From Salvia splendens (taxonomy: Eukaryota; Streptophyta; Magnoliopsida; Lamiales; Lamiaceae), in NCBI RefSeq assembly GCF_004379255.2, contig NC_056035.1:23994502-24058501 (forward strand): a stretch of DNA of 64,000 nt. Reading direction: 5' to 3'. Made by a program: the position numbers and the translations under genes. Below, in pieces: positions 50,801 to 64,000 of the stretch. Numbering within the stretch: the stretch's first letter is position 1; each line of letters begins with the position of its first letter. The notes under the pieces are model-generated. The model made no database searches and was not told where the DNA came from. It saw nothing but the letters and a program-made list of their open reading frames with translations.

Positions 50801-53800
50801 TTCTCTTTGTGCTTGAAAAAATTAGTGACTAAACCATGGATTGGATGTTCAGATGAAAAAAACCATCTTCAGAAGCAGAGTAAAATGGTTCTTAGAGGGA
50901 GATTAAGATTGTAAATTTTTAATTTAGATGAATCGGCCTGCATTGACTTCTACTTACAATAAAGCGGAAGAAAGAGCCAAAATCTCGAAAAATATGGCAT
51001 TGAAAATTAAAGTACACGCACAGTTACAACCTTTTGCAATAAATTAAAAGTTTTGATATAGAAAAAATAGCCCACAATGACACAAATTTTGCACTGCACG
51101 GGCTGGGTGAGGACACTAATCAAAATCCTTGTCATCTCTCTCTTCATGCTATATATAGCATATTTATAAACTAAAAGTCACATTTATACCTTGTGTATGA
51201 AAATGAAATAAATCTCATCAAGATAAAGAGACAACTAAAAATATTTACTACTACAATAGGAATACTTGTTTCACAAAACAATGGAGTGCACGTTTGGATG
51301 AGAAATGCCATCCTCTCATAAGGAAAGTCAAATGATTCTCTTTGTAGAGTGAGATAGAGATCTTATTTTTTAATCTCGTATTTTAAAATTTAACTTTATA
51401 TCTATGCCTTGGAGAGAGATAGAGAGAGATGCTTACGATTACATTGGTGTTAGATGCTGATGCCATTTGCTTGACGAAATTGGGTTGTTTAACAAAGAAT
51501 GAAGCTAACAGTTTAGAGATTTTAGGGGGAAATAAGTGAAATACTTTAGATTGAGATTGGTATTTATAGATGGAAGTTTCCCCAAGAATATGTTTTTGAA
51601 TTACTTAAAATAAGGCGTAAAAAGTAGTTTTTATTTCGTAGTAAATTTCGATCGTTTCTCTTTGTGCATGAAAAAATTAGTGACTACACCATGAAGACTA
51701 AACCATGGATTGGATGTTCAGATGAAAAAAACCATCTTCAGAAGCAGAGTAAAATGATTCTTAGATGGAGATTTAGATCGTAAATTTTTAATTAAGATGA
51801 ATCGGCCTGCATTGACTTCTACTTACAATAAAGCGGAAGAAAGAGCCAAAATCTCAAAAAATATGGTGTTGAAAATTAAAGTACACGTGCAGTTACAACC
51901 TTGTTCAATAAATTAAAAGTTTTGATATAGAAAAAATAGCCCACAATGACACAAATTTTGCACTGCACGGGCTGGGTGAGGACACTAATCAAAATCCTTG
52001 TCATCTCTCTCTTCATGCTATATATAGCGTATTTATAAACTAAAAGTCACATTTATACCTTGTGTATGAAAATGAAATAAATCTCATCAAGATAAAGAGA
52101 CAACTAAAAATATTTACTACTACAATGGGAATACTTGTTTCACAAAACAATGGAGTGCACGTTTGGATGAGAAATGCCGTCCTCTCATAAGGAAAGTCAA
52201 ATGATTCTCTTTGTAGAGTGAGATAGAGATCTTATTTTTTAATCTCGTATTTTAAAATTTAACTTTATATCCATGCCTTGGAGAGAGATAGAGAGAGATG
52301 CTTACGATTACATTGGTGTTAGATGCTGATGCCATTTGCTTGACGAAATTGAGTTGTTTAACAAAGAATGAAGCTAACAGTTTAGAGATTTTAGGGGGAA
52401 ATAAGTGAAATACTTTAGATTGAGATTGGTATTTATAGATGGAAGTTTCCCCAAGAATATGTTTTTGAATTACTTAAAATAAGGCGTAAAAAGTAGTTTT
52501 TATTTCGTAGTAAATTTCGATCGTTTCTCTTTGTACATGAAAAAATTAGTGACTACACCATGAAGACTAAACCATGGATTGGATGTTCAGATGAAAAAAA
52601 CCATCTTCAGAAGCAGAGTAAAATGATTCTTAGATGGAGATTTAGATCGTAAATTTTTAATTAAGATGAATCGGCCTGCATTGACTTCTACTTACAATAA
52701 AGCGGAAGAAAGAGCCAAAATCTCAAAAAATATGGCGTTGAAAATTAAAGTACACGTGCAGTTACAACCTTGTTCAATAAATTAAAAGTTTTGATATAGA
52801 AAAAATAGCCCACAATGACACAAATTTTGCACTGCACGGGCAGGGTGAGGATCCTAATCAGAATCCTTGTCATCTCTCTCTTCATGCTATATATAGCGTA
52901 TATATAAGCTAAAAGTTACATTTATACCTTGTGTATGAAAATGGAATAAATCTCATCAGGATAAAGAGACAACTAAAAATATGTACTACAACAATGGGAA
53001 TACTTGTTTCACAAAACAATGGAGTGCACGTTTGGATGAGAAAGGCCATCCTCTCTTACGAAAAGTCAAATGATTCTCATTGTAGAGAGAGATAGAGATC
53101 TTATTTTTTAATCTCGTATTTTAAAATTTAACTTTATATCCATGCCTTGGAGAGAGAGAGAGATGCTTACGATTACATTGGTGTTAGATGCTGATGCCAT
53201 TTGTTTAACGAAATTGGGTCTTTTAACAAAGAATGAAGCTAACAGTTAAGAGATTTTAGGGGGAAATAAGTGAAATACTGTAGATTAAGATTGGTATTTA
53301 TAGATGGAAGTTTCCCCATGAATATGTTTTTGAATTACTTAAAATAAGGCGTAAAAAGTAGTTTTTATTTCGTAGTAAATTTCGATTGTTTCTCTTTGTG
53401 CTTGAAAAAATTAGTGACTAAACCATGGATTGGATGTTCAGATGAAAAAAACCATCTTCAGAAGCAGAGTAAAATGGTTCTTAGAGGGAGATTAAGATTG
53501 TAAATTTTTAATTTAGATGAATCGGCCTGCATTGACTTCTACTTACAATAAAGCGGAAGAAAGAGCCAAAATCTCGAAAAATATGGCATTGAAAATTAAA
53601 GTACACGCACAGTTACAACCTTTTGCAATAAATTAAAAGTTTTGATATAGAAAAAATAGCCCACAATGACACAAATTTTGCACTGCACGGGCTGGGTGAG
53701 GACACTAATCAAAATCCTTGTCATCTCTCTCTTCATGCTATATATAGCATATTTATAAACTAAAAGTCACATTTATACCTTGTGTATGAAAATGAAATAA

Positions 53801-55648
53801 ATCTCATCAAGGTAAAGAGACAACTAAAAATATTTACTACTACAATGGGAATACTTGTTTCACAAAACAATGGAGTGCACGTTTGGATGAGAAATGCCAT
53901 CCTCTCATAAGGAAAGTCAAATGATTCTCTTGTAGAGTGAGATAGAGATCTTATTTTTTAATCTCGTATTTTAAAATTTAACTTTATATCCATGCCTTGG
54001 AGAGAGATAGAGAGAGATGCTTACGATTACATTGGTGTTAGATGCTGATGCCATTTGCTTGACGAAATTGGGTTGTTTAACAAAGAATGAAGCTAACAGT
54101 TTAGAGATTTTAGGGGGAAATAAGTGAAATACTTTAGATTGAGATTGGTATTTATAGATGGAAGTTTCCCCAAGAATATGTTTTTGAATTACTTAAAATA
54201 AGGCGTAAAAAGTAGTTTTTATTTCGTAGTAAATTTCGATCGTTTCTCTTTGTACATGAAAAAATTAGTGACTACACCATGAAGACTAAACCATGGATTG
54301 GATGTTCAGATGAAAAAAACCATCTTCAGAAGCAGAGTAAAATGATTCTTAGATGGAGATTTAGATCGTAAATTTTTAATTAAGATGAATCGGCCTGCAT
54401 TGACTTCTACTTACAATAAAGCGGAAGAAAGAGCCAAAATCTCGAAAAATATGGCATTGAAAATTAAAGTACACGCACAGTTACAACCTTTTGCAATAAA
54501 TTAAAAGTTTTGATATAGAAAAAATAGCCCACAATGACACAAATTTTGCACTGCACGGGCTGGGTGAGGACACTAATCAAATCCTTGTCATCTCTCTCTT
54601 CATGCTATATATAGCATATTTATAAACTAAAAGTCACATTTATACCTTGTGTATGAAAATGAAATAAATCTCATCAAGATAAAGAGACAACTAAAAATAT
54701 TTACTACTACAATGGGAATACTTGTTTCACAAAACAATGGAGTGCACGTTTGGATGAGAAATGCCATCCTCTCATAAGGAAAGTCAAATGATTCTCTTTG
54801 TAGAGTGAGATAGAGATCTTATTTTTTAATCTCGTATTTTAAAATTTAACTTTATATCCATGCCTTGGAGAGAGATAGAGAGAGATGCTTACGATTACAT
54901 TGGTGTTAGATGCTGATGCCATTTGCTTGACGAAATTGGGTTGTTTAACAAAGAATGAAGCTAACAGTTTAGAGATTTTAGGGGGAAATAAGTGAAATAC
55001 TTTAGATTGAGATTGGTATTTATAGATGGAAGTTTCCCCAAGAATATGTTTTTGAATTACTTAAAATAAGGCGTAAAAAGTAGTTTTTATTTCGTAGTAA
55101 ATTTCGATCGTTTCTCTTTGTACATGAAAAAATTAGTGACTACACCATGAAGACTAAACCATGGATTGGATGTTCAGATGAAAAAAACCATCTTCAGAAG
55201 CAGAGTAAAATGATTCTTAGATGGAGATTTAGATCGTAAATTTTTAATTAAGATGAATCGGCCTGCATTGACTTCTACTTACAATAAAGCGGAAGAAAGA
55301 GCCAAAATCTCAAAAAATATGGCGTTGAAAATTAAAGTACACGTGCAGTTACAACCTTGTTCAATAAATTAAAAGTTTTGATATAGAAAAAATAGCCCAC
55401 AATGACACAAATTTTGCACTGCACGGGCTGGGTGAGGATCCTAATCAGAATCCTTGTCATCTCTCTCTTCATGCTATATATAGCGTATATATAAGCTAAA
55501 AGTTACATTTATACCTTGTGTATGAAAATGGAATAAATCTCATCAGGATAAAGAGACAACTAAAAATATGTACTACAACAATGGGAATACTTGTTTCACA
55601 AAACAATGGAGTGCACGTTTGGATGAGAAAGGCCATCCTCTCTTACGA
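47884..55648. repeat. Three higher-order trimers (2,589, 2,589 and 2,587 bp)
   Basis: Units start at 47884, 50473 and 53062. All use the a' variant (ATTCTCATTG after the register motif). In the third, the middle monomer (53913-54779) begins like b, has c-type TGTACATG, then a-type GGCATTG and GCATATTTATAAAC, so it is a mosaic. Confidence 0.85.
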
Positions 55649-56499
55649 AAAGTCAAATGATTCTCATTGTAGAGTGAGATAGAGATCTTATTTTTTAATC
55701 TCGTATTTTAAAATTTAACTTTATATCCATGCCTTGGAGAGAGAGAGAGATGCTTACGATTACATTGGTGTTAGATGCTGATGCCATTTGTTTAACGAAA
55801 TTGGGTCTTTTAACAAAGAATGAAGCTAACAGTTAAGAGATTTTAGAGGGAAATAAGTGAAATACTGTAGATTAAGATTGGTATTTATAGATGGAAGTTT
55901 CCCCATGAATATGTTTTTGAATTACTTAAAATAAGGCGTAAAAAGTAGTTTTTATTTCGTAGTAAATTTCGATTGTTTCTCTTTGTGCTTGAAAAAATTA
56001 GTGACTAAACCATGGATTGGATGTTCAGATGAAAAAAACCATCTTCAGAAGCAGAGTAAAATGATTCTTAGAGGGAGATTTAGATCGTAAATATTGAATT
56101 AAGATGAATCAGCCTGCATTGACTTCTACTTACAATAGAGCGGAAGAATGAGCCAAAATCTCAAAAAATGTGGCGTTGAAAATTAAAGTACACGCGCAGT
56201 TACAACCTTGTTCAATAAATTAAAAGTTTTGATATAGAAAAAATAGCCCACAATGACAAAAATTTTGCACTACACGGTCTGGGTGAGGATCCTAATCAGA
56301 ATCCTTGTCATCTCTCTCTTCATGCTATATATAGCATATTTATAAACTAAAACTCACATTTATACCTTGTGTATGAAAATGAAATAAATCTCATCAAGAT
56401 AAAGAGACAACTAAAAATATTTACTACTACAATGGGAATACTTGTTTCACAAAACAATGGAGTGCACGTTTGGATGAGAAATGCCATCCTCTCATTAGG

Positions 56500-59400
56500 A
56501 AAGTCAAATGATTCTCTTTGTAGAGTGAGATAGAGATCTTATTTTTTAATCTCGTATTTTAAAATTTAACTTTATATCCATGCCTTGGAGAGAGAGAGAT
56601 GCTTACGATTACATTGGTGTTAGATGCTGATGCCATTTGCTTGACGAAATTGGGTTGTTTAACAAAGAATGAAGCTAACAGTTAAGAGATTTTAGGGGGA
56701 AATAAGTGAAATACTGTAGATTAAGATTGGTATTTATAGATGGAAGTTTCCCCAAGAATATGTTTTTGAATTACTTAAAATAAGGCGTAAAAAGTAGTTT
56801 TTATTTCGTAGTAAATTTCGATCGTTTCTCTTTGTGCATGAAAAAATTAGTGACTAAACCATGGAGACTAAACCATGGATTGGATGTTCAGATGAAAAAA
56901 ACCATCTTCAGAAGCAGAGTAAAATGATTCTTAGAGGGAGATTTAGATCGTAAATTTTGAATTAAGATGAATCGGCCTGCATTGACTTCTACTTACCATA
57001 AAGCGGAAGAAAGAGCCAAAATCTAAAAAAATGTGGCGTTGAAAATTAAAGTACACGCGCAGTTACAACCTTGTTCAATAAATTAAAAGTTTTGATATAG
57101 AAAAAATAGCCCACAATGACAAAAATTTTGCACTACACGGGCTGGGTGAGGATCCGAATCAGAATCCTTGTCATCTCTCTCTTCATGCTATATATAGCGT
57201 ATATATAAGATAAATGTTACATTTATACCTTGTGTATGAAAATGGAATAAATCTCATCAGGATAAAGAGACAACTAAAAATATGTACTACAACAATGGGA
57301 ATACTTGTTTCACAAAACAATGGAGTGCACGTTTGGATGAGAAAGGCCATCCTCTCATACGGAAAGTCAAATGATTCTCATTGTAGAGTGAGATAGAGAT
57401 CTTATTTTTTAATCTCGTGTTTTAAAATTTAACTTTATATCCATGCCTTGGAGAGAGAGAGAGAGATGCTTACGATTACATTGGTGTTAGATGTTGATGC
57501 CATTTGCTTGACGAAATTGGGTTGTTTAACAAAGAATGAAGCTAACAGTTAAGAGATTTTAGGGGGAAATAAGTGAAATACTGTAGATTAAGATTGGTAT
57601 TTATAGATGGAAGTTTCCCCAAGAATATGTTTTTGAATTACTTAAAATAAGGCGTAAAAAGTAGTTTTTATTTCGTAGTAAATTTCGATCGTTTCTCTTT
57701 GTGCATGAAAAAATTAGTGACTAAACCATGGAGACTAAACCATGGATTGGATGTTCAGATGAAAAAAACCATCTTCAGAAGCAGAGTAAAATGATTCTTA
57801 GAGGGAGATTTAGATCGTAAATTCTGAATTAAGATGAATCGGCCTGCATTGACTTCTACTTACAATAAAGCGGAAGAAAGAGCCAAAATCTCAAAAAATG
57901 TGGCGTTGAAAATTAAAGTACACGCGCAGTTACAACCTTGTTCAATAAATTAAAAGTTTTGATATAGAAAAAATAGCCCACAATGACAAAAATTTCGCAC
58001 TACACGGGCTGGGTGAGGATCCTAATCAGAATCCTTGTCATCTCTCTCTTCATGCTATATATAGCGTATATATAAGCTAAATGTTACATTTATACCTTGT
58101 GTATGAAAATGGAATAAATCTCATCAGGATAAAGAGACAACTAAAAATATGTACTACAACAATGGGAATACTTGTTTCACAAAACAATGGAGTGCACGTT
58201 TGGATGAGAAAGGCCATCCTCTCATACGGAAAGTCAAATGATTCTCATTGTAGAGTGAGATAGAGATCTTATTTTTTAATCTCGTATTTTAAAATTTAAC
58301 TTTATATCCATGCCTTGGAGAGAGAGAGAGATGCTTACGATTACATTGGTGTTAGATGCTGATGCCATTTGTTTAACGAAATTGGGTCTTTTAACAAAGA
58401 ATGAAGCTAACAGTTAAGAGATTTTAGGGGGAAATAAGTGAAATACTGTAGATTAAGATTGGTATTTATAGATGGAAGTTTCCCCAAGAATATGTTTTTG
58501 AATTACTTAAAATAAGGCGTAAAAAGTAGTTTTTATTTCGTAGTAAATTTCGATCGTTTCTCTTTGTGCATGAAAAAATTAGTGACTAAACCATGGAGAC
58601 TAAACCATGGATTGGATGTTCAGATGAAAAAAACCATCTTCAGAAGCAGAGTAAAATGATTCTTAGAGGGAGATTTAGATCGTAAATTTTTAATTAAGAT
58701 GAATCGGCCTGCATTGACTTCTACTTACAATAAAGCGGAAGAAAGAGCCAAAATCTCAAAAAATATGGCGTTGAAAATTAAAGTACACGCGCAGTTACAA
58801 CCTTGTTCAATAAATTAAAAGTTTTGATATAGAAAAAATAGCCCACAATGACACAAATTTTGCACTACACGGGCTGGGTGAGGATCCTAATCAGAATCCT
58901 TGTCATCTCTCTCTTCATGCTATATATAGCGTATATATAAGCTAAATGTTACATTTATACCTTGTGTATGAAAATGGAATAAATCTCATCAGGATAAAGA
59001 GACAACTAAAAATATGTACTACAACAATGGGAATACTTGTTTCACAAAACAATGGAGTGCACGTTTGGATGAGAAAGGCCATCCTCTCATACGGAAAGTC
59101 AAATGATTCTCATTGTAGAGTGAGATAGAGATCTTATTTTTTAATCTCGTATTTTAAAATTTAACTTTATATCCATGCCTTGGAGAGAGAGAGAGATGCT
59201 TACGATTACATTGGTGTTAGATGCTGATGCCATTTGCTTGACGAAATTGGGTCTGTTTAACAAAGAATGAAGCTAACAGTTAAGAGATTTTAGGGGGAAA
59301 TAAGTGAAATACTGTAGATTAAGATTGGTATTTATAGATGGAAGTTTCCCCATGAATATGTTTTTGAATTACTTAAAATAAGGCGTAAAAAGTAGTTTTT

Positions 59401-62400
59401 ATTTCGTAGTAAATTTCGATTGTTTCTCTTTGTGCTTGAAAAAATTAGTGACTAAACCATGGATTGGATGTTCAGATGAAAAAAACCATCTTCAGAAGCA
59501 GAGTAAAATGATTCTTAGAGGGAGATTTAGATCGTAAATTTTGAATTAAGATGAATCGGCCTGCATTGACTTCTACTTACAATAAAGCGGAAGAAAGAGC
59601 CAAAATCTCAAAAAATGTGGCGTTGAAAATTAAAGTACACGCGCAGTTACAACCTTGTTCAATAAATTAAAAGTTTTGATATAGAAAAAATAGCCCACAA
59701 TGACAAAAATTTTGCACTACACGGGCTGGGTGAGGATCCTAATCAGAATCCTTGTCATCTCTCTCTTCATGCTATATATAGCGTATATATAAGATAAATG
59801 TTACATTTATACCTTGTGTATGAAAATGGAATAAATCTCATCAGGATAAAGAGAGAACTAAAAATATGTACTACAACAATGGGAATACTTGTTTCACAAA
59901 ACAATGGAGTGCACGTTTGGATGAGAAAGGCCATCCTCTCATACGGAAAGTCAAATGATTCTCATTGTAGAGTGAGATAGAGATCTTATTTTTTAATCTC
60001 GTGTTTTAAAATTTAACTTTATATCCATGCCTTGGAGAGAGAGAGATGCTTACGATTACATTGGTGTTAGATGTTGATGCCATTTGCTTGACGAAATTGG
60101 GTTGTTTAACAAAGAATGATGCTAACAGTTAAGAGATTTTAGGGGGAAATAAGTGAAATACTGTAGATTAAGATTGGTATTTATAGATGGAAGTTTCCCC
60201 AAGAATATGTTTTTGAATTACTTAAAATAAGGCGTAAAAAGTAGTTTTTATTTCGTAGTAAATTTCGATCGTTTCTCTTTGTGCATGAAAAAATTAGTGA
60301 CTAAACCATGGAGACTAAACCATGGATTGGATGTTCAGATGAAAAAACCCATCTTCAGAAGCAGAGTAAAATGATTCTTAGAGGGAGATTTAGATCGTAA
60401 ATTCTGAATTAAGATGAATCGGCCTGCATTGACTTCTACTTACAATAAAGCGGAAGAAAGAGCCAAAATCTCAAAAAATGTGGCGTTGAAAATTAAAGTA
60501 CACGCGCAGTTACAACCTTGTTCAATAAATTAAAAGTTTTGATATAGAAAAAATAGCCCACAATGACAAAAATTTTGCACTACACGGGCTGGGTGAGGAT
60601 CCTAATCAGAATCCTTGTCATCTCTCTCTTCATGCTATATATAGCGTATATATAAGCTAAATGTTACATTTATACCTTGTGTATGAAAATGGAATAAATC
60701 TCATCAGGATAAAGAGACAACTAAAAATATGTACTACAACAATGGGAATACTTGTTTCACAAAACAATGGAGTGCATGTTTGGATGAGAAAGGCCATCCT
60801 CTCATACGGAAAGTCAAATGATTCTCATTGTAGAGTGAGATAGAGATCTTATTTTTTAATCTCGTATTTTAAAATTTAACTTTATATCCATGCCTTGGAG
60901 AGAGAGAGAGAGATGCTTACGATTACATTGGTGTTAGATGCTGATGCCATTTGCTTGACGAAATTGGGTTGTTTAACAAAGAATGAAGCTAACAGTTAAG
61001 AGATTTTAGGGGGAAATAAGTGAAATACTGTAGATTAAGATTGGTATTTATAGATGGAAGTTTCCCCATGAATATGTTTTTGAATTACTTAAAATAAGGC
61101 GTAAAAGTAGTTTTTATTTCGTAGTAAATTTCGATTGTTTCTCTTTGTGCTTGAAAAAATTAGTGACTAAACCATGGATTGGATGTTCAGATGAAAAAAC
61201 CATCTTCAGAAGCAGAGTAAAATGATTCTTAGAGGGAGATTTAGATCGTAAATTTTTGAATTAGATGAATCGGCCTGCATTGACTTCTACTTACAATAAA
61301 GCGGAAGAATGAGCCAAAATCTCAAAAAATGTGGCGTTGAAATTAAAGTACACGCTCAGTTACAACCTTGTTCAATAAATTAAAAGTTTTGATATAGAAA
61401 AAATAGCCCACAATGACAAAAATTTTGCACTACACGGGCTGGGTGAGGATCCTAATCAGAATCCTTGTCATCTCTCTCTTCATGCTATATATAGCATATT
61501 TATAAACTAAAACTCACATTTATACCTTGTGTATGAAAATGAAATAAATCTCATCAAGATTAAGAGACAACTAAAAATATTTACTACTACAATGGGAATA
61601 CTTGTTTCACAAAACAATGGAGTGCACGTTTTGATGAGAAAGGCCATCCTCTCATACGGAAAGTCAAATGATTCTCATTGTAGAGTGAGATAGAGATCTT
61701 ATTTTTTAATCTCGTATTTTAAAATTTAACTTTATATCCATGCCTTGGAGAGAGAGAGAGAGATGCTTACGATTACATTGGTGTTAGATGTTGATGCCAT
61801 TTGCTTGACGAAATTGGGTTGTTTAACAAAGAATGAAGCTAACAGTTAAGAGATTTTAGGGGGGAAATAAGTGAAATACTGTAGATTAAGATTGGTATTT
61901 ATAGATGGAAGTTTCCCCAAGAATATGTTTTTGAATTACTTAAAATAAGGCGTAAAAAGTAGTTTTTATTTCGTAGTAAATTTCGATTGTTTCTCTTTGT
62001 GCTTGAAAAAATTAGTGACTAAACCATGGATTAGATGTTCAGATGAAAAAATCCATCTTCAGAAGCAGAGTAAAATGGTTCTTAGAGGGAGATTTAGATC
62101 GTAAATTTTAATTTAGATGAATCGGCCCTGCATTGACTTCTACTTACAATAAAGTGGAAGAAAGAGCCAAAATCTCGAAAAATATGGCATTGAAAATTAA
62201 AGTACACGCTTCAGTTACAACCTTGTGCAATAAATTAAAAGTTTTGATATAGAAAAAATAGCCCACAATGACACAAATTTTGCACTGCACGGGCTGGGTG
62301 AGGACACTAACAAAATCCTTGTCATCTCTCTCTTCATGCTATATATAACATATTTATAAACTAAAAGTTACATTTATACCTTGTGTATGAAAATGAAATA

Positions 62401-64000
62401 AATCTCATCAAGATAAAGAGACAACTAAAAATATTTACTACTACAATGGGAATACTTGTTTCACAAAACAATGGAGTGCACGTTTGGATGAGAAAGGCCA
62501 TCCTCTCATACGGAAAGTCAAATGATTCTCATTGTAGAGTGAGATAGAGATCTTATTTTTTAATCTCGTATTTTAAAATTTAACTTTATATCCATGCCTT
62601 GGAGAGAGAGAGAGAGATGCTCACGATTACATTGGTGTTTAGATGCTAGATGCCATTTGCTTGACGAAATTGGGGTTGTTTATGTTAAAGAATGAAGCTA
62701 ACAGTTAAGAGGATTTTAGGGGGAAATAAGTGAAATACTGTAGATTAAGATTGGTATTTATAGATGGAAGTTTCCCCAAGAATATGTTTTTGAATTACTT
62801 AAAATAAGGCGTAAAAAGTAGTTTTTATTTCGTAGTAAATTTCGATTGTTTCTCCTTGTGCTTGAAAAAATTAGTGACTAAACCATGGATTGGATGTTCA
62901 GATGAAAAAATCCATCTTCAGAAGCAGAGTAAAATGGTTCTTAGAGGGAGATTTAGATCGTAAATTTTTAATTTAGATGAATCGGCCTGCATTGACTTCT
63001 ACTTACAATAAAGCGGAAGAAAGAGCCAAAATCTCGAAAAATATGGCATTGAAAATTAAAGTACACGCACAGTTACAACCTTGTGCAATAAATTAAAAGT
63101 TTTGATATAGAAAAAATAGCCCACAATGACACAAATTTTGCACTGCACGGGCTGGGTGAGGACACTAATTAAAATCCTTGTCATCTCTCTCTTCATGCTA
63201 TATATAGCATATTTATAAACTAAAAGCCACATTTATACCTTGTGTATGAAAATGAAATAAATCTCATCAAGATAAAGAGACAACTAAAAATATTTACTAC
63301 TACAATGGGAATACTTGTTTCACAAAACAATGGAGTGCACGTTTGGATAAGAAATGTTATCCTTTCATAAGGAATGTCAACTGATTCTCTTTGTAGAGTG
63401 AGATAGAGATCTTATTTTTTAATCTCATATTTTAAAATTTAACTTTATATCCATGCCTTGGAGAGAGATAGAGAGAGATGCTTATGATTACATTGGTGTT
63501 AGATGCTGATGCCATTTGCTTGACGAAATTGGGTTGTTTAACAAAGAATGAAGCTAACAGTTTAGAGATTTTAGGGGGAAATAAGTGAAATACTGTAGAT
63601 TGAGATTGGTATTTATAGATGGAAGTTTCCCCAAGAATATGTTTTTGAATTACTTAAAATAAGGCGTAAAAAGTAGTTTTTATTTCGTAGTAAATTTCGA
63701 TCGTTTCTCTTTGTGCTTGAAAAAATTAGTGACTAAACCATGGAGACTAACCATGGATTGGATGTTCAGATGAAAAAAAATCCATCTTCAGAAGCAGAGT
63801 AAAATGGTTCTTAGAGGGAGATTTAGATCGTAAATTTTTAATTTAAGATGAATCGGCCTGCATTGACTTCTACTTACAATAAAGTGGAAGAAAGAGCCAA
63901 AATCTCGAAAAATATGGCATTGAAAATTAAAGTACACGCACAGTTACAACCTTGTGCAATAAATTAAAAGTTTTGATATAGAAAAAATAGCCCACAATGA
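56500..64000. repeat. Satellite array, right block (more variable monomers, continues past the window)
   Basis: Starts near 56500, 57363, 58230, 59095, 59947, 60810, 61660, 62514 and 63373, with lengths of 850-867 bp. Many copies have the doubled form GACTAAACCATGGAGACTAA or the ACTACACGGGCTGG variant. No regular abc order. The last copy is incomplete at 64000. The five near-identical 60-codon frames (57214, 58081, 58946, 59798, 60661) are the same satellite segment and are not treated as genes. Confidence 0.93.

Larger units (their letters stand above)
33243..56499. repeat. Homogeneous satellite block with higher-order repeat structure (27 monomers)
   Basis: Three monomer types recur in order. 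Type a (851 bp) follows GGCCAACCTCTCATACGG or GGCCATCCTCTCTTACG; type b (869 bp) follows ATGCCATCC; type c (about 870 bp) follows ATGCCGTCC. Types b and c are longer because of a 14-bp duplication before CCATGG and a longer GAGAGATAGAGAGA run. Equivalent positions in successive abc units differ only at rare bases, so within-block identity is very high. Starts: 33243, 34094, 34963, 35833, 36684, 37553, 38423, 39274, 40143, 40990, 41859, 42706, 43573, 44428, 45295, 46164, 47015, 47884, 48735, 49604, 50473, 51324, 52193, 53062, 53913, 54780, 55649. No gene. Confidence 0.95.

Noticed and set aside
57214..60843. Five almost identical 60-codon open frames at 57214, 58081, 58946, 59798 and 60661, suggestive of a repeated small gene.
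   Set aside because: They are the same part of successive satellite monomers. Their identity follows from recent duplication, the starting ATG depends on a local AAATG variant missing from most copies, and no protein family is recognised.
28398..64000. CRISPR-like array because of regular repetition.
   Set aside because: The repeat unit is about 860 bp with no unique spacers, in plant nuclear DNA.

Overview
The window is nuclear DNA of a land plant, most likely a eudicot. Three things point there: a chromodomain-bearing Ty3/gypsy LTR retrotransposon primed by initiator-Met tRNA, a fragment of a plant-type AMT1 ammonium transporter, and a two-unit TTTAGGG motif. I see no intact host gene, no rRNA or tRNA gene and no CRISPR array. 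About 45 of the 64 kb is one tandem satellite with an AT-rich monomer of about 850-880 bp. The rest is mobile DNA inserted into it.

Layout. 1-5739: satellite, older and divergent monomers. 5740-20982: a full-length LTR retrotransposon in minus orientation with a 5-bp target duplication (TATAT). Its two LTRs are 2,920 and 2,990 bp. PBS and PPT are present, pol is decayed, and gag plus the protease active-site half are missing. Nested in its leader, between two (AT)n runs, is a pair of adjoining inverted-repeat DNA elements (about 13863-17109). The first carries a frameshifted C-terminal piece of AMT1, a 15-copy 44-bp minisatellite and a second GC-rich gene-like fragment. 20983-24952: satellite, alternating X and Y monomers. 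24953-28397: a divergent solo LTR of a related family in plus orientation, without target duplication. 28398-64000: satellite again, including a 305-bp inverted piece (31742-32047), a highly homogeneous higher-order block (33243-56499) with trimers of about 2,590 bp and dimers of about 1,720 bp, and a more variable flank to the window end.

Nothing here works together as a pathway. The window records array growth by unequal exchange, then insertion, nesting, gene-fragment capture and decay. The most notable points are the four-level nesting (satellite > LTR element > inverted-repeat element > AMT1 fragment), the trimer/dimer switching with chimeric monomers that mark exchange points, and the inverted satellite piece whose variants match monomers about 27 kb away.
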